This document shows, piece after piece, positions 1 to 11,200 of a stretch of DNA of 64,000 nt. The notes beneath the pieces are model-generated. The model had not been told where the DNA came from. It worked only from the letters and a program-made list of their open reading frames with translations, and did no database searches. Every line of letters starts with the position of its first letter. Position 1 is the first letter of the stretch. A program made the position numbers and the translations under genes. The stretch is from Rhodococcus sp. OK302 (GTDB lineage: Bacteria; Actinomycetota; Actinomycetes; Mycobacteriales; Mycobacteriaceae): the NCBI RefSeq assembly GCF_002245895.1, contig NZ_NPJZ01000001.1:5926501-5990500 (forward strand), written 5' to 3'.

Positions 1-1253
1 CCACCGCTGGCATCCGCAGCTATGGACTCGGGAGGCATCGCGTCCGGAGGCATAGCCGAGTAAGCGGGGGCGTCGACCATGACCGATTCGACTTCGACGG
101 GAGCCTGTCCGGCGTGTTCGTCGACGGCTCCGCGGAGAGGTGCGACGGCCACAACCGCAGATTCGGTTTCGGAGGCTACTTCGACAACAGCGGGCGCATC
201 GGGCACCGAAGGAACCGTCGGCTCGACACTCGGCCGTCGATGGTGCGTGTTCACGCGACTGGTCCTCGCCAGTCCACCGTGGGCGAATGCTTCAACGGGT
301 TCGGGCACAGCCGCCGGCGTGTGTATCGGATAGGGAGCAAAGATCGGTGCGACGGCCGACGCCGAAACAGTCTGCGCAACCGGTGCCACGGCAACTGTCC
401 GGTCCGTAGGCCCCTCGGCGAGCAAGGCTGCACCTTGGGCGGCCAACAGGTCGGGTTGTTCCGGCGCGATAACCGGGACTTCGAGCCACATTTCCAGAAC
501 CGTGCGGATGATAGGAATTCTTGCACCGCCGCCGATCAGTACAACTGCGTCCGGGTGCCTGCCGGAAGTCGCGACAACCTCCCGGACCTCACGGGCCAGT
601 GCCTCGACGAAGGGCGCGACCAAGGAATCGAATACTTCACGGGAGAGCAGAAGCAATCCGCCCGGTCCCGGAAGGCAGACTGCGCTGCGTGTCGAAAGCT
701 GTTCCTTGGCGAGCCTGCACCGGGACTGAAGTTCAGCGATGCTCTCCGGATCTGTCGGGGGCACGATCCGACGTCGTTCGGTCTGATCGCGGTAGACGAG
801 CGCGTCGAAACGATCTCCGGCGACCTGGCTCGATCGCGCCGTGACCACTGTCGAACCGCTCGCCCGATCAATCACGTCCACAGTTGATCCGGTGCTACCC
901 AGGTCGACGATGACCAGGGTGTTCTGCGTCCCGAGTGTTCCCGGTTCCTCGAGCATTCGCAGTATCGCGGTCGATTCGGGAACAAGTTGGTAGTGGTCGA
1001 TCAGACCGCGATCGAGCGCATTGGTCAATGCACCGGCCTGATTCTGATCGCGGTAGACGACTGCGACGACGTTGTCCTGCCCGGTAAACTCCGCGAGAGC
1101 CACACGAATCGAGTCGGCCGCTATGTCTTCAGGTATCTCGCGTCCGCGCTCGATCGCTCTCGAGCGGAACACCGGACCACCGTTGTCGGGCGTACCCGGG
1201 CGCGCCAAGCGGACAGCACTCGCCCCCACTGTTACACCCAGCACCAAGTTCAT
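1..1253 (-). CDS. Hsp70-family (DnaK-like) protein, 3' end cut by window
   Basis: Translating the minus strand from the ATG at 1253 gives an open frame of 417 codons that runs off the left window edge. It shows an actin-like ATPase fold: the N-terminal phosphate strand is degenerate (LVLGVTVGASAVRLARPG), the second phosphate motif is VDLGSTGSTVDVID near residue 120, and the adenosine motif is VLIGGGARIPII near residue 240. The C-terminal part is rich in Pro, Ala and Val and has no recognisable DnaK substrate-binding domain. Such stand-alone Hsp70-like ATPases with disordered tails are common in mycolic actinomycetes; their function is mostly unknown. AGGTGG lies 3 bases before the ATG. The gene lies 148 bp downstream of ugd on the same strand. 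The call to the Hsp70/actin ATPase superfamily is firm; a true chaperone role is not shown. Confidence 0.8.
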   Translation of the reverse strand, partial: MNLVLGVTVGASAVRLARPGTPDNGGPVFRSRAIERGREIPEDIAADSIRVALAEFTGQDNVVAVVYRDQNQAGALTNALDRGLIDHYQLVPESTAILRMLEEPGTLGTQNTLVIVDLGSTGSTVDVIDRASGSTVVTARSSQVAGDRFDALVYRDQTERRRIVPPTDPESIAELQSRCRLAKEQLSTRSAVCLPGPGGLLLLSREVFDSLVAPFVEALAREVREVVATSGRHPDAVVLIGGGARIPIIRTVLEMWLEVPVIAPEQPDLLAAQGAALLAEGPTDRTVAVAPVAQTVSASAVAPIFAPYPIHTPAAVPEPVEAFAHGGLARTSRVNTHHRRPSVEPTVPSVPDAPAVVEVASETESAVVAVAPLRGAVDEHAGQAPVEVESVMVDAPAYSAMPPDAMPPESIAADASG

Positions 1254-1401
1254 GAGCCACCTTCGTCGACCGCAGACAAATCCATGATCAGATCCGTCAC
1301 TCCCCGGCGCGAAGTCTACCCATTCGATTGCATCGAGGAAATGTGTCGAGTCGCGCCGAACCAACTTCTCGGCAATCTATCAGCTAATGTCAGCTTAGCT
1401 A

Positions 1402-2721
1402 TCATCGACCTAGTCCGCGATAGATCCATCCCGCCGACCGCCAGACCGAGGGATCGAGACAATTTCGCCCGTCGACGATCACCCGAGTCCGAACTGCCGA
1501 ATCGAGTTCACCGGGATCCAGAGCGACAAACTCGGCCCATTCTGTTGCAACAAGCACGACATCAGCGTTATTACAGGCTCCCGACGTCGAAGTTGCGTAA
1601 TCGAGGGTAGGAAAGAGATTGCGCGAATTCGCCATCGCCTTCGGGTCGTAGACCGACACTGCAGCACCATGAAGTTGCATCATGCCCGCGACATTCAGCG
1701 CGGGCGAATCACGAACATCGTCCGATTCCGGCTTGAATGCGGCCCCCAGTACGGCCACGTTCATTCCCAGCAAACTTCCACCACAAGCCTCGGCAACAAG
1801 TTCAACGACTTTTGTGCGCCTTCGCATATTGATGCTGTCGACCTCCCGGAGAAATGACAGCGCCTGATCCACACCCAACTCCCCGGCCCGGGCCGCGAAC
1901 GCACGGATGTCCTTCGGCAGGCAACCTCCCCCGAACCCCAACCCTGCATTGAGGAAGCTGCGACCGATACGCGCGTCGTAGCCGAGCGCGTCGGCAAGCA
2001 CGGTCACATCGGCTCCGGTGGCCTCACAAATTTCTGCGATCGCATTGATGAAGGAAATCTTGGTAGCCAGAAAGGCGTTGGCAGAGCTCTTGACCAGTTC
2101 CGACGTCGCCAGATCGGTGACAACAAGCGCGACACCGTTGGCCAGGAGCGACTCATAGACATCCCGTAGCGCCCCTTCCGCGGTCCCCGGCCGATCACGC
2201 TCGATTCCGAACACCAGCCGATCCGGACGCAAGGTGTCGGCTACAGCAAATCCTTCACGCAGGAATTCCGGATTCCACGCAACTTCGACGCCTTCACCCG
2301 CCGGAGCAGCGCCACGAACTCGGGATGCCAACCGTGCTGCCGTACCCACCGGGACGGTCGATTTTCCGACGATCACCGTCGGCCTCGTCAACAACGGCGC
2401 CAAGGTGTCGATGACAGCGTCGACATGGCTCAGATCCGCCGCATTCTCGCCCCGCTTCTGTGGAGTGCCCACACACAAGAAATGAAGGTCGGCGAATTCC
2501 GCAGCATCTGCGTACGACGTACTGAAACGCAGTCGTCCCGATTCGAGATTCTGAAGCAAGAGTTGCTCCAGCCCAGGCTCATAGAACGGAACCCGACCTT
2601 CCCTCAACATCTCGATCTTCGCGGCGTCGATGTCGATCCCCAGGACTTCGTGTCCCAGCTCCGCCAGACACACAGAATGGGTCACACCCAGATACCCGGT
2701 TCCGAACACGGTTAGTCGCAT
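1402..2721 (-). CDS. ugd: UDP-glucose 6-dehydrogenase (UDP-glucose/GDP-mannose dehydrogenase family)
   Basis: Oxidises UDP-glucose to UDP-glucuronate with two NAD+, supplying acidic sugar for surface polysaccharide. The protein begins MRLTVFGTGYLG, the Rossmann NAD-binding loop. It continues with CVGTPQ and GKSTVPVGT of the N-terminal domain and the catalytic-cysteine motif GFGGGCLPKD (Cys about residue 267), then a C-terminal UDP-binding domain containing GAAFKPESDDVRDSP. The length of 439 aa is normal. An in-frame GTG lies two codons upstream (2727), but the ATG at 2721 places the Rossmann strand at the usual N-terminus. No strong ribosome site is visible. The gene is divergent from the tyrosine phosphatase gene and fits the neighbouring EPS locus with galU and manA. 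A GDP-mannose dehydrogenase specificity is less likely but cannot be excluded from sequence alone. Confidence 0.93.
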   Translation of the reverse strand: MRLTVFGTGYLGVTHSVCLAELGHEVLGIDIDAAKIEMLREGRVPFYEPGLEQLLLQNLESGRLRFSTSYADAAEFADLHFLCVGTPQKRGENAADLSHVDAVIDTLAPLLTRPTVIVGKSTVPVGTAARLASRVRGAAPAGEGVEVAWNPEFLREGFAVADTLRPDRLVFGIERDRPGTAEGALRDVYESLLANGVALVVTDLATSELVKSSANAFLATKISFINAIAEICEATGADVTVLADALGYDARIGRSFLNAGLGFGGGCLPKDIRAFAARAGELGVDQALSFLREVDSINMRRRTKVVELVAEACGGSLLGMNVAVLGAAFKPESDDVRDSPALNVAGMMQLHGAAVSVYDPKAMANSRNLFPTLDYATSTSGACNNADVVLVATEWAEFVALDPGELDSAVRTRVIVDGRNCLDPSVWRSAGWIYRGLGR

Positions 2722-2784
2722 GAACACTTGTTACATCTCGTGCGCAGACGAAACAGAAACCCCGAGTGGGTAACTGGCGAACAG

Positions 2785-2812
2785 TTCGAGTCGAGACCGT
2801 GCCGCCTATGAT
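2785..2812 (+). promoter_or_regulatory. Likely promoter of the tyrosine phosphatase gene, possibly leaderless
   Basis: A near-consensus -10 box TATGAT lies at 2807-2812, and a weak -35 candidate TTCGAG at 2785-2790 is 16 bases upstream. The -10 box ends 6 bases before the ATG at 2819, so transcription would begin at or next to the start codon. No Shine-Dalgarno sequence is present. A leaderless transcript, common in actinomycetes, is inferred. Confidence 0.5.
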
Positions 2813-2818
2813 GACTCC

Positions 2819-3337
2819 ATGCACGTCCTATTCGTATGTACCGGAAACATCTGCCGCTCCCCTACCGCCGAACGGCTGGCGCTTGCGTTTGCCGGCGAAG
2901 CGCTCATCCCCGATTTTCGCGCATCGAGCGCCGGAACCAGAGCCGTTGTCGGGCACCCGATCGAGCCCACGGCCGCCGACGTTCTCGAGGGGCTGGGCGG
3001 CGATCCGACCGAGTTCCGCGCACGATTGTTCACGAAGTCGATTGCAGCCGAAGCAGATTTGATCCTGACGATGACCGAGCGCCACCGTGACCAGGTCCTG
3101 ACGCTGGCTCCGGCACAGTTCAAACGGACCTTCACCCTGCGCGAGGCAGCCCGCTTGGCCAGGGCTGCGGATGCGAGGGGTGTTTCGGATCTCGCTGCGG
3201 CCCGTCCGCTCCACCGAACCACTGACATCGAAGACGTCGTCGATCCGATAGGTAAGGACTCGAACACTTTTCACGCGGTGGGAAACGAGATTGCAACGCT
3301 CCTCAAGCCATTGATACTCCGAATGACTACACGCTGA
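2819..3337 (+). CDS. Low-molecular-weight protein-tyrosine phosphatase
   Basis: Dephosphorylates phosphotyrosine proteins. In EPS loci the usual partner is the BY-kinase, whose phosphorylation cycle controls chain length and export. The P-loop C-X5-R appears as CTGNICRS at residues 7-14 with the general fold intact, and an Asp-Pro general-acid candidate (DVVDPIGKD) lies near residue 140. At 172 aa it is slightly longer than the approximately 150-aa family norm. It is transcribed toward the kinase gene (3679-5124), with a bidirectional hairpin between them, and away from ugd. Its role as the kinase antagonist is inferred from context. An arsenate-reductase function is less likely because of the EPS neighbourhood. 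Confidence 0.9.
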   Translation: MHVLFVCTGNICRSPTAERLALAFAGEALIPDFRASSAGTRAVVGHPIEPTAADVLEGLGGDPTEFRARLFTKSIAAEADLILTMTERHRDQVLTLAPAQFKRTFTLREAARLARAADARGVSDLAAARPLHRTTDIEDVVDPIGKDSNTFHAVGNEIATLLKPLILRMTTR

Positions 3338-3345
3338 AGCACACA

Positions 3346-3384
3346 ACAGCCCCCTCACTCCAGGGGAGGGAGTGCGGGGGCTGT
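3346..3384. terminator. Bidirectional terminator-like hairpin
   Basis: A 16-bp stem with one mismatch (3346-3361 with 3369-3384) closes a 7-base loop. It sits between the convergent phosphatase gene and the small ORF downstream of the kinase. Only a short T run follows on the plus strand. Confidence 0.75.
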
Positions 3385-3425
3385 TTCGCAGACGACGCTG
3401 TATGTGGAGCGTGAACGAAGACGGA

Positions 3426-3533
3426 TCAGCTCAACGCGAACAGTGCTGTGACGAGAACACGTGCGAATTCGAACAACTGGTCAACCGAAGGAGCGCCTAC
3501 TGCTTCACTGATGCCCATGAGAGAACCTAGCAT
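3426..3533 (-). CDS. Small hydrophobic peptide (35 aa), unknown function
   Basis: A start ATG at 3533 is preceded by a strong ribosome site (CGGAGGAATAGA), unusually good for this window. The 35-codon frame ends with TGA at 3426-3428. The peptide begins MLGSLMGISEAVGAPS and ends FARVLVTALFALS, so it has a probable amphipathic or hydrophobic C-terminal helix and no signal peptide. It lies 145 bp downstream of the BY-kinase gene on the same strand and immediately before the bidirectional terminator, so it may be the last gene of the NRPS-kinase unit. I do not recognise a family. A small cell-envelope peptide or a membrane modulator of the kinase are speculations only. Confidence 0.5.
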   Translation of the reverse strand: MLGSLMGISEAVGAPSVDQLFEFARVLVTALFALS

Positions 3534-3678
3534 TCTATTCCTCCGAAAGTTGTGGGATCTGAATGGCTCACTGCCACTGCGAAAATGGTAACAACTGTGT
3601 ATGGCTCACGTCACGCAACTTCGACAAGTCGAGGACGATCCCGGACCAAAGTCCCACGCTCTCTCCGAATCTTTTCAC

Positions 3679-5124
3679 TCAGTGCGTATTTGACGCCAAC
3701 GCCACATCAGACCTAGGCGTAGCAGGTGCCTGGATGTCCGCAGAGTCCTTGTTCACCACCGGATCCGAGTCGTAGTAGTACTTGTACTCGTAGACTCCAC
3801 GGCCTCGTTCCGGCGTCATCGTGATCACGGTACCGAGAATGACAGCACCGACACTGCGCAGGTTGCCGACTGCCCGCGAGAACTGATCACGCTTGGTCTC
3901 CCCGTGGCGTGCAATCAGCAATGCACCGTCCGACATCGCCGACAGCACAGCCGCATCGGTAACCGGCAAGAGTGGCGACGCGTCGATGATGACGTAGTCG
4001 AAACGAGACCTCAGCTCTGTCAAAATTGTTCGTGCAGTATCAGTTCCCAACAGTTCGCTGGGATTGGGCGGAATCGGACCTGATGCGAGCACTGTCAAGC
4101 CAGTAGCGCCGTCCTGCTGGAGCACGTCGTCCAATTCGGCCTGTCCGGACAGGACCGAACTCATCCCCACACTCCCGATGATCCCGAGATACTTCGAAAT
4201 GCGAGGCTTCCGAAGGTCACCTTCGACGAGGCAAACGTTCTTTCCACCTTCAGTAAGTACCAACGCGATGTTGAGCGCAGTCGTCGTCTTACCTTCTGCT
4301 GGTAATGAACTCGTCACCACGATCACCCGTGGAGGGTTGTCAACCGCAAGAAATTGCAGATTGGTACGCAGTTCGCGGTACGCCTCGGCGCTCGTCGAAT
4401 TTCCGACGTTGAAGTCGATCGCTTGACTGACCTGCCGATCCTTGTCGAACGGGATCGTGCCTACCATCGCGGAACCGGCGATCTCTTCTACTGCCCGTCT
4501 GTCCTTCACCGTGTTGTCCAGGCGATCTCGGAGGACAGCCAACGCAATACCCAGAAGGAGGCCGACAGCGATACCGAGTGCCACGTTGCGCTCCGTCTTG
4601 GGCGACACCGGTTCACTGGGTGCTTGCGCCCGCTGTTCTACCACTACGCGCGCCGGCGGCGTCCCACCGTTGTCCGGAGTACCGAGTTCCTTTGCCATCA
4701 CAACAAATTCATCCGACAATGCATTGGCGATATCCCGAGCCTGCTCCGGCGACGTGTCCTGCACATTCACATCGATCAGCACGGTATCGGGTGCAGACGT
4801 AGCGCTCACCTTCGTTGCGAGTTCTTTCCCGGACATCCCACCGACCTTGTCCGGACCGAGAACATCAACTGTTCGCTGAGCGAGAGTTTCACCGGTCAAC
4901 AGCTTGGTGTACGACGTCACCAACTGCTGTGACAATTGATTTCCCCTGAATGCCTCGTCCACCGACGTTCCCACCGACGTGGAGACGAACAGTCGTGTCG
5001 ACGATTGATAGACGGGCGTCGAGATCAACGACGCACCAAGAGCGCCCAGCGCTGCAACTACGGTGACGACAGCGATGATCCTCCACCGCGCCTGCAGAAT
5101 CTTCAGGTATTCCTGTACTTCCAT
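3679..5124 (-). CDS. BY-type tyrosine autokinase / polysaccharide co-polymerase (Wzz + CpsD/Wzc kinase)
   Basis: Controls polysaccharide chain length and export through a periplasmic Wzz domain and a cytoplasmic ATPase that autophosphorylates its C-terminal tyrosines. Visible parts in order: TM1 about residues 16-37; Wzz-type extracellular segment; TM2 about 180-200 preceded by a Pro-containing stretch; Walker A SSLPAEGKTT with Lys279; Walker A' VCLVEGDLRKP; Walker B YVIIDASPLL; and a tyrosine cluster YEYKYYYDSDP close to the C-terminus. The start at 5124 is chosen because AAGGAG lies about 8 bases upstream and the protein then begins MEVQEYLKILQARWR, typical of the family; a longer in-frame extension exists but looks non-coding. 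It lies 91 bp downstream of the NRPS gene on the same strand. Length is 481 aa. Confidence 0.93.
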   Translation of the reverse strand: MEVQEYLKILQARWRIIAVVTVVAALGALGASLISTPVYQSSTRLFVSTSVGTSVDEAFRGNQLSQQLVTSYTKLLTGETLAQRTVDVLGPDKVGGMSGKELATKVSATSAPDTVLIDVNVQDTSPEQARDIANALSDEFVVMAKELGTPDNGGTPPARVVVEQRAQAPSEPVSPKTERNVALGIAVGLLLGIALAVLRDRLDNTVKDRRAVEEIAGSAMVGTIPFDKDRQVSQAIDFNVGNSTSAEAYRELRTNLQFLAVDNPPRVIVVTSSLPAEGKTTTALNIALVLTEGGKNVCLVEGDLRKPRISKYLGIIGSVGMSSVLSGQAELDDVLQQDGATGLTVLASGPIPPNPSELLGTDTARTILTELRSRFDYVIIDASPLLPVTDAAVLSAMSDGALLIARHGETKRDQFSRAVGNLRSVGAVILGTVITMTPERGRGVYEYKYYYDSDPVVNKDSADIQAPATPRSDVALASNTH

Positions 5125-5215
5125 CTTCGAATCTCCTTCGGCTCGAACACATCTCAACGCATCCGAGTAGTTATCACCAGTCATCCGCAGCGAGTCGTTT
5201 TCACTTCTTGACGCT

Positions 5216-8200
5216 TTAGTTCCCCACGACGAAATCGATACCCTCCCGCTCCAGTAGTACATGTGCGACAGCCGACAGTGGGCCGGCTGTGGTCATATCG
5301 GAATGCACGCAGTCCACGAAGTGCGGGCGAACTGCCCTCACGTACTCGGACCAGCGATCGATCAGTTTCGGATGGCGACATAAATCCCTTTGTGCGACAA
5401 AAATATCCGCCCGTCCGCAGTAGGGCACGCTCTCGTGATCTTTGACGATACGAGCGAGCTTCTCTACCCTCGACGCGGCAGACTCGAGCACGGCAGGAGT
5501 GACGAAGTCGAGTCTCGTTCGATTCCGGATCTCGTCGGCAACTTCTACGAAAGTCAGTGCTTTCGAACCGCTGTCAGGGCATCCCAGTCCGATCTGCGAA
5601 TACAGTTCGGACGGTGTCGGCGCCTTCTGCGATGCCGGGAGCATCTCGGGAAGCAGAGTGTCGAGTAAGACCAACGAGTCGACACCAGCGCCTGAGCACT
5701 CCAACTGCACCGCCATCTCGAGTGCGATCGTCCCGCCTGCAGACCAGCCCAGCAAGTGGTAGTTCCCCGTCGGCTGCGCCGCGCGAACTGCGTCGACATA
5801 TCTCTGCGCCAATGCCGTTACCGTGCCGGGCAATTCACCCACACCAGTAGCTTGCACCCCATACACACGCCGTCCGCCGAGTTGCGATGCGAGACCGGCG
5901 TAGCACCACGAAATCCCGCTGACAGGATGAATACAGAACAAGGGTTCACGGCGATCATCCGGATCTCCACCAAGCAGGATGATCGTATCGAGTGGATCGG
6001 TTCTGCTTCCGGATTCGATACGAGCAGCCAACGCAGCTACCGTCGGATCGCTGAACAACCACTGAACTGCAATCTCGCGCCCGGTCAGTTCACGAAGTTG
6101 TCCGGCGACCTCGACGGCGCCCAGCGAAGTCCCGCCGAGCGCGAAGAAGCTATCAGCACGGAACACGCTCTCTGTGCCCGTCGTCGCCGCGAATGCCTCG
6201 GCGACTTCCCGCTCGAGGTCCGACGCTGGTAGCTCGCCACCACCGCTGCATCCGCGCTGAGGCTCCGGAAGCTCCGACACATCGATCTTGCCGGAAGCCA
6301 GCAACGGCATGCCCGCCATGATCGTGACAGAAGCCGGTACCAGATGCCGTGGTAACCGGCCACGCACGAATGTCAAGAGACTTCCACTGCTGACATCGTC
6401 ATTCCCCGGTATCAACGAGATGTACGAATGTAGGTCAGTCCTACCGAGGTCGTCAGTCGAACCGACAGTGACCGAAGACGATACTGCGCGGTGCATTCCG
6501 AGTACAGCATCCACTTCCGCGGGCTCGACCCGGATCCCCTGCACCTGCACTTGGCGGTCGATTCGTCCGAGGAAATCCAAGTCGCCGTTGCCCCGTGCCC
6601 TTCGTGCGACATCGCCGGTGCGGTAAATCCGGGTTCCGCAACCGAATGGATCGGCCACAAATCGCTCCGCGGTGAGACCCGCGCGGCCCACGTATCCACG
6701 AGCGAGGTTTTCACCGGCCAGATACAACTCACCGGTAACTCCCGCCGGCACGGGGTGCAGACGATTGTCGAGTACGCGCGCCGTCGTCCCGAGAACTTCG
6801 GTGCCGATTGACGCTGCTCCGATTGGGCGTTCGGAGCCCGTGATCAGCTTCGACACCGTTGCAGCAACAGTGGTTTCAGTCGGTCCGTAGCCGTTGAAGA
6901 TCCGGTGATGCCTGGACCAAGCCGCGGCTAGTTCACCGGGTAGCGACTCACCCATCGACTCCACTGAGACGGGAGGTAGTGCAGTGGGGTCCATCGTCGC
7001 AAGCACCGTCGGGGTGAGCGTGATGTGAGTGACGCCGGTGCGCCGGATGAAGTCGGTGAGTTCACTGCCGGCAAAGACAAATTCGGGTCTGAGCACGAGA
7101 GTTCCAAATCCCGCTGCTGCAATGAGGATTTCGATAACGGATGCGTCGAAGGTCGGGGAAGCCGACTGTAGAACTCGCGCCGGCGCGGCTGACAGTTCGG
7201 CGTGGGACGAATACACATTCATCAGACCACGATGCGAAACGGCAACGCCTTTGGGAATTCCGGTGGATCCCGACGTATAGATGACATACGCCAAATTATC
7301 GACTCGAGGTGTTCTGACACCGGTCAACTCGGTGACCGCCGCAAGGTCTGCGTCGACGGCAATCCACTCCACCCGTGGCGGCAGATCCTCAATGGTGTCG
7401 CTCAGAGAGAGACCGAGTACTGCGCCGCTGTCCTCAAGTATCCAGTCGAGTCGCGCCGACGGTTGATCCGGATCAAGCGGAACCCAGGCGGCGCCCGCCC
7501 GCGCAACCGCCCATACTGCAACGATCCAGTAGTAGCTACGCGCTGTCGCAACTGCGACAACATCATCCGGACCGATTCCGCGCGTCACCAAATGATCAGC
7601 CAGCCGTGTAGAGGCTTCGAAAAGATCGCGATAAGTCCAGAGTTCGTCGCCGATTTCCACTGCGCAGGCTTCGGGAACTCTTGCCGCCGCTGCCTCGAGA
7701 ATCTGCCCGAAAGTCTTGGGCTCGGTCAGGTTTGGATTGCACCGAACCAAATCTCTACGCTCGTCGGACTCCAGAAGATCGATATCGCCCACCAGACTGT
7801 AGGGTTCGACAACAACAGCGTCGAGCAAACGAAATAGTCTACGTACCAACGCTTCCGCAGTCGCTGCTTCGAAGATGTCCGTGGCGAAGATCAGGCGCAG
7901 CGCCATCGACTCACCGGTGTCGGAGAAATCCCAAGTCAGGTCATACTCAGCCGCAACGCTTTTCAGTCCCGTGCCGGCGCCCTCGAACTCAGCTGCCGCG
8001 AAGCCTGGAATCGTCGTCGCCGAACCACGCCGGTACGCCAGCATCGTGGTGAACAGCGGATGCACGTTGTCTCGTCGTGGTGGCGAAACTCGCGCTACCA
8101 CTTGATCGAAGGACACGTCTGCATTAGCCAGGGCACCGAGATCGACCCGACGAACCTCGTCGAGTACTGCGGTGAACGAGTCTCCTGGTTTGACGGCCGT

Positions 8201-11200
8201 GCGCAGTGCAACGGTGCCCACCATCATCCCGACGGTTTCGCGCAGGGCCGGATCGTTGCGCACACTGACGGCAGCACCGATCACGACATCCTCGGTGGCA
8301 CATCCCCGGGCTGCCAACACCGCAATTGCGCTGTGCACCAGCATGAATAGCGTCACGCCTCGGGACCGCGCCAGATCCGCCAATCGCGCGTACAGTTCTT
8401 TACTCACCGAAGCCGAAATCACGCTGCCTCGGCCGGACGCGACTCCCCGTCGAGCCTTGTCGGTGGGCAGAGCCAGAACCTCGCCCACTCCGCCCAAAGC
8501 CCCTTCCCAGTAATTCAACTGGCGATGCGCCAGGCTCGACGGATCATCGACGATGCCGAGAATCGACTGGATCCAGCAACTGTAATCGGCGTAATCGACT
8601 GGAGCGGGTCTCCACTGTGGTTGGCGCCCTTTGCTCCGCGCCGCATAGGCAGTAGCCAGATCTTCGACGAGAGTGTCCACCGAGCTTCCGTCCAGCGCGA
8701 TGTGGTGAGCAACCGCCACCAGTGTCCTCGCGCCGGAGCCGTCGCCCACAAGTTGGACTCTGACCGGTACCTCAGTCTCCAACCGAAATGGCGTGGCTGC
8801 ATAATCTGCGATCGCCTGATCTACGTCTACTACCTCAACGGTGTCAAGATCAACTGATACAGAGCGGATCTCGCGCTGAAAAGGACCGTACTCGTCGGAC
8901 GGAAACATCGTACGAAGTGCAGCGTGTCGGACAAACACGTCTTCGATTGCCGCGGTCAAGAACGTCAGGTCTACGTCATCGCCCAGTCGCGTCGCAAATA
9001 CGAGGTTGTGTGCAGCCGATTCCCGATTGAGTTGGTGCGACAGCCACATCCGTTGTTGAGCGGGCGCCAACGGCACCCTCGACCCGGCTTTGCGCGGTAC
9101 CAGTTCCGGGCGAGCCAGTGCGCCGTTACCGGCTTCCAACCAACCGGACAACTCGCGAGGCGTCGGATGGTCGAAGACCGCACGTACCGGCACGTCAGTT
9201 CCGAAGATCGACGACAGTCTTGCGGCTACCGAGGTTGCTGCCAACGAATCTCCGCCGGAATGGAAGAAGTTGTGCCGTGCACCGAAACTGCCCGTTGCAT
9301 GCTCGGCCATCACAGCTGCGACCAACTCTTCCGAGGCGTTGAGCGCGGTATCACCATCGGCCGTTTCGCGGAAGTATTCGTACACGGCATCGGTATCCAC
9401 CTTGCCGTTTCCCGTCACCGGAAGTGCGTCGACGATCGCGATCCGACTGGGTACCAGGTATCGCGGCAAGGATTTCGCCAACTCGGAGCGAAGCTTCTCG
9501 TCGCCCTCGTCGCTGGCCACAACACAGGCAGCCAAGCTGTCCCCGAGCGTCACCACTACCGCAGCTCGAACGCCGTCACACCGACGCAGGACCGACTCGA
9601 TCTCGGCCAATTCGACGCGTATGCCCCGGACCTTCACCTGGCGATCGGTACGTCCGACAAATCCCAGCGCGCCGTCTGCGCGGCGGTGCACAAGATCTCC
9701 AGTTCGGTAGCGTCTGGTACCGCCGGGTGCCGCAACAAAGGCACCGGCTGTCGCCGCGGGATCGCCGACATACCCGATCGCCAACCCTGGACCGCTGATG
9801 TACAACTCGCCCGTCCCGGCGCACGGGACGTTTCGCATCCACGTATCCAGCACGTCGACGCCGACACCGACAATGGGTTCCCCGATCGTCACTACTTCCC
9901 GCACGTCGCCGAGAGTGGCGACGACGCTGGCCTCGGTGGGTCCGTAGGCATTGAGCAAGGTGGCGCGATCGCTCCACTTGCGGGCCGTCTCGGGCGCCAG
10001 AACGTCACCGCCCACTCCGACTACCTCGACCATCGGTAGTCGGTCCGGGTCCATCGTCTCGAGTACCGCCGGCGTCGACAAGAGGTGCGTCACACGTTGT
10101 TCCGCGATGAAGTGCTCCAGATCAACGCCTCCGTACACGTCGGAGGGAGCGACCGCCAACGTGGCTCCCGATCCGAATGCAAGCAACATCTCGAGGAGCG
10201 CCGCATCAAAGCTCGGATTATAGCTTTGCAGTACAACAGAATTCGAGGATACTCGGTATCTCCGCACAGCTTCGTCGGTCAACGGGCCGAGCCCACGATG
10301 TGTGACGGCCACCCCCTTGGGTGTACCGGTGGATCCGGACGTGTGAATGACGTAGGCGACCGCGTCGGCAATCCGGGATCCGGCTATCGGACTGTGCGCG
10401 TGTAGTACAGACCGCATCTCCCGTAGACGACTTTCGGGAAATGCCGGGTCGATGGGCGCAAAAGCTGCACCTGCCTTGGTAATTGCCCACAATTCGATTA
10501 CGTAGTCGATCCCCCGTACGGCCGGCAGTTCGAGGACCGCACCGGGTCCGGCTCCGGCTGCGACCAGTTCACGCGAGTGAGCATCCGAGTGTGCGTCCAG
10601 TTCTGCATACGTCAGCGAACGCTTGCCATCAACGAGCGCGACCCTGTCAGGGTGGAGAATTGCCGTGCTAGTGAATATCTCGGCTAGCGTGCGCGAAGTA
10701 TCAACGGGCGCAGCTACCCAAGCCGGCGACCGTTCGATTGCGATGTCCCCCACTGCTCCAGCGGGATTCCGGAAACCCACCCCAAGGATGCTGTCCAGCA
10801 GTGTTGCCACCGAGCGAGCGGTATCTTCGTCGAAAGTTCCGACCGCGTACGTGACGGTGCCGTCGAGAGCGCCGTCGGTAGCCGGCGCGAACGCCACCTG
10901 CAGCGGGAACTTTGCTTCACGAGTATCGATTTCGGCCGTCGTTACCACCAATCCATCGAAATCGAGCGAAGGTACTGCGAAGTTCTGGAAGGCCAGTGCG
11001 ACCTGAGGCGTCGATCCACCGAGCAGTTCTACGAGCAGTTCGGACGCGACATCGCTGTATTGGAACGCCGCGACATCGGCATCACGCACACGACGGATCA
11101 GTTCGCCGACCGTTTCACCGGACCGAACCTGTACCCGCAGCAGAACGGTATTGACGAACATCCCGACCGCACCATCGGAAACCGGGTGCCGTCGGCCGTC

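Noticed and set aside
114..887. Open frame of 257 codons on the plus strand
   Set aside because: It is the antisense shadow of the Hsp70-like gene, whose minus-strand translation gives clear ATPase motifs.
1250..1285. 11-codon ORF whose stop overlaps the Hsp70-like start (ATGA)
   Set aside because: No ribosome site of its own; a leader peptide is possible but the overlap may be chance.
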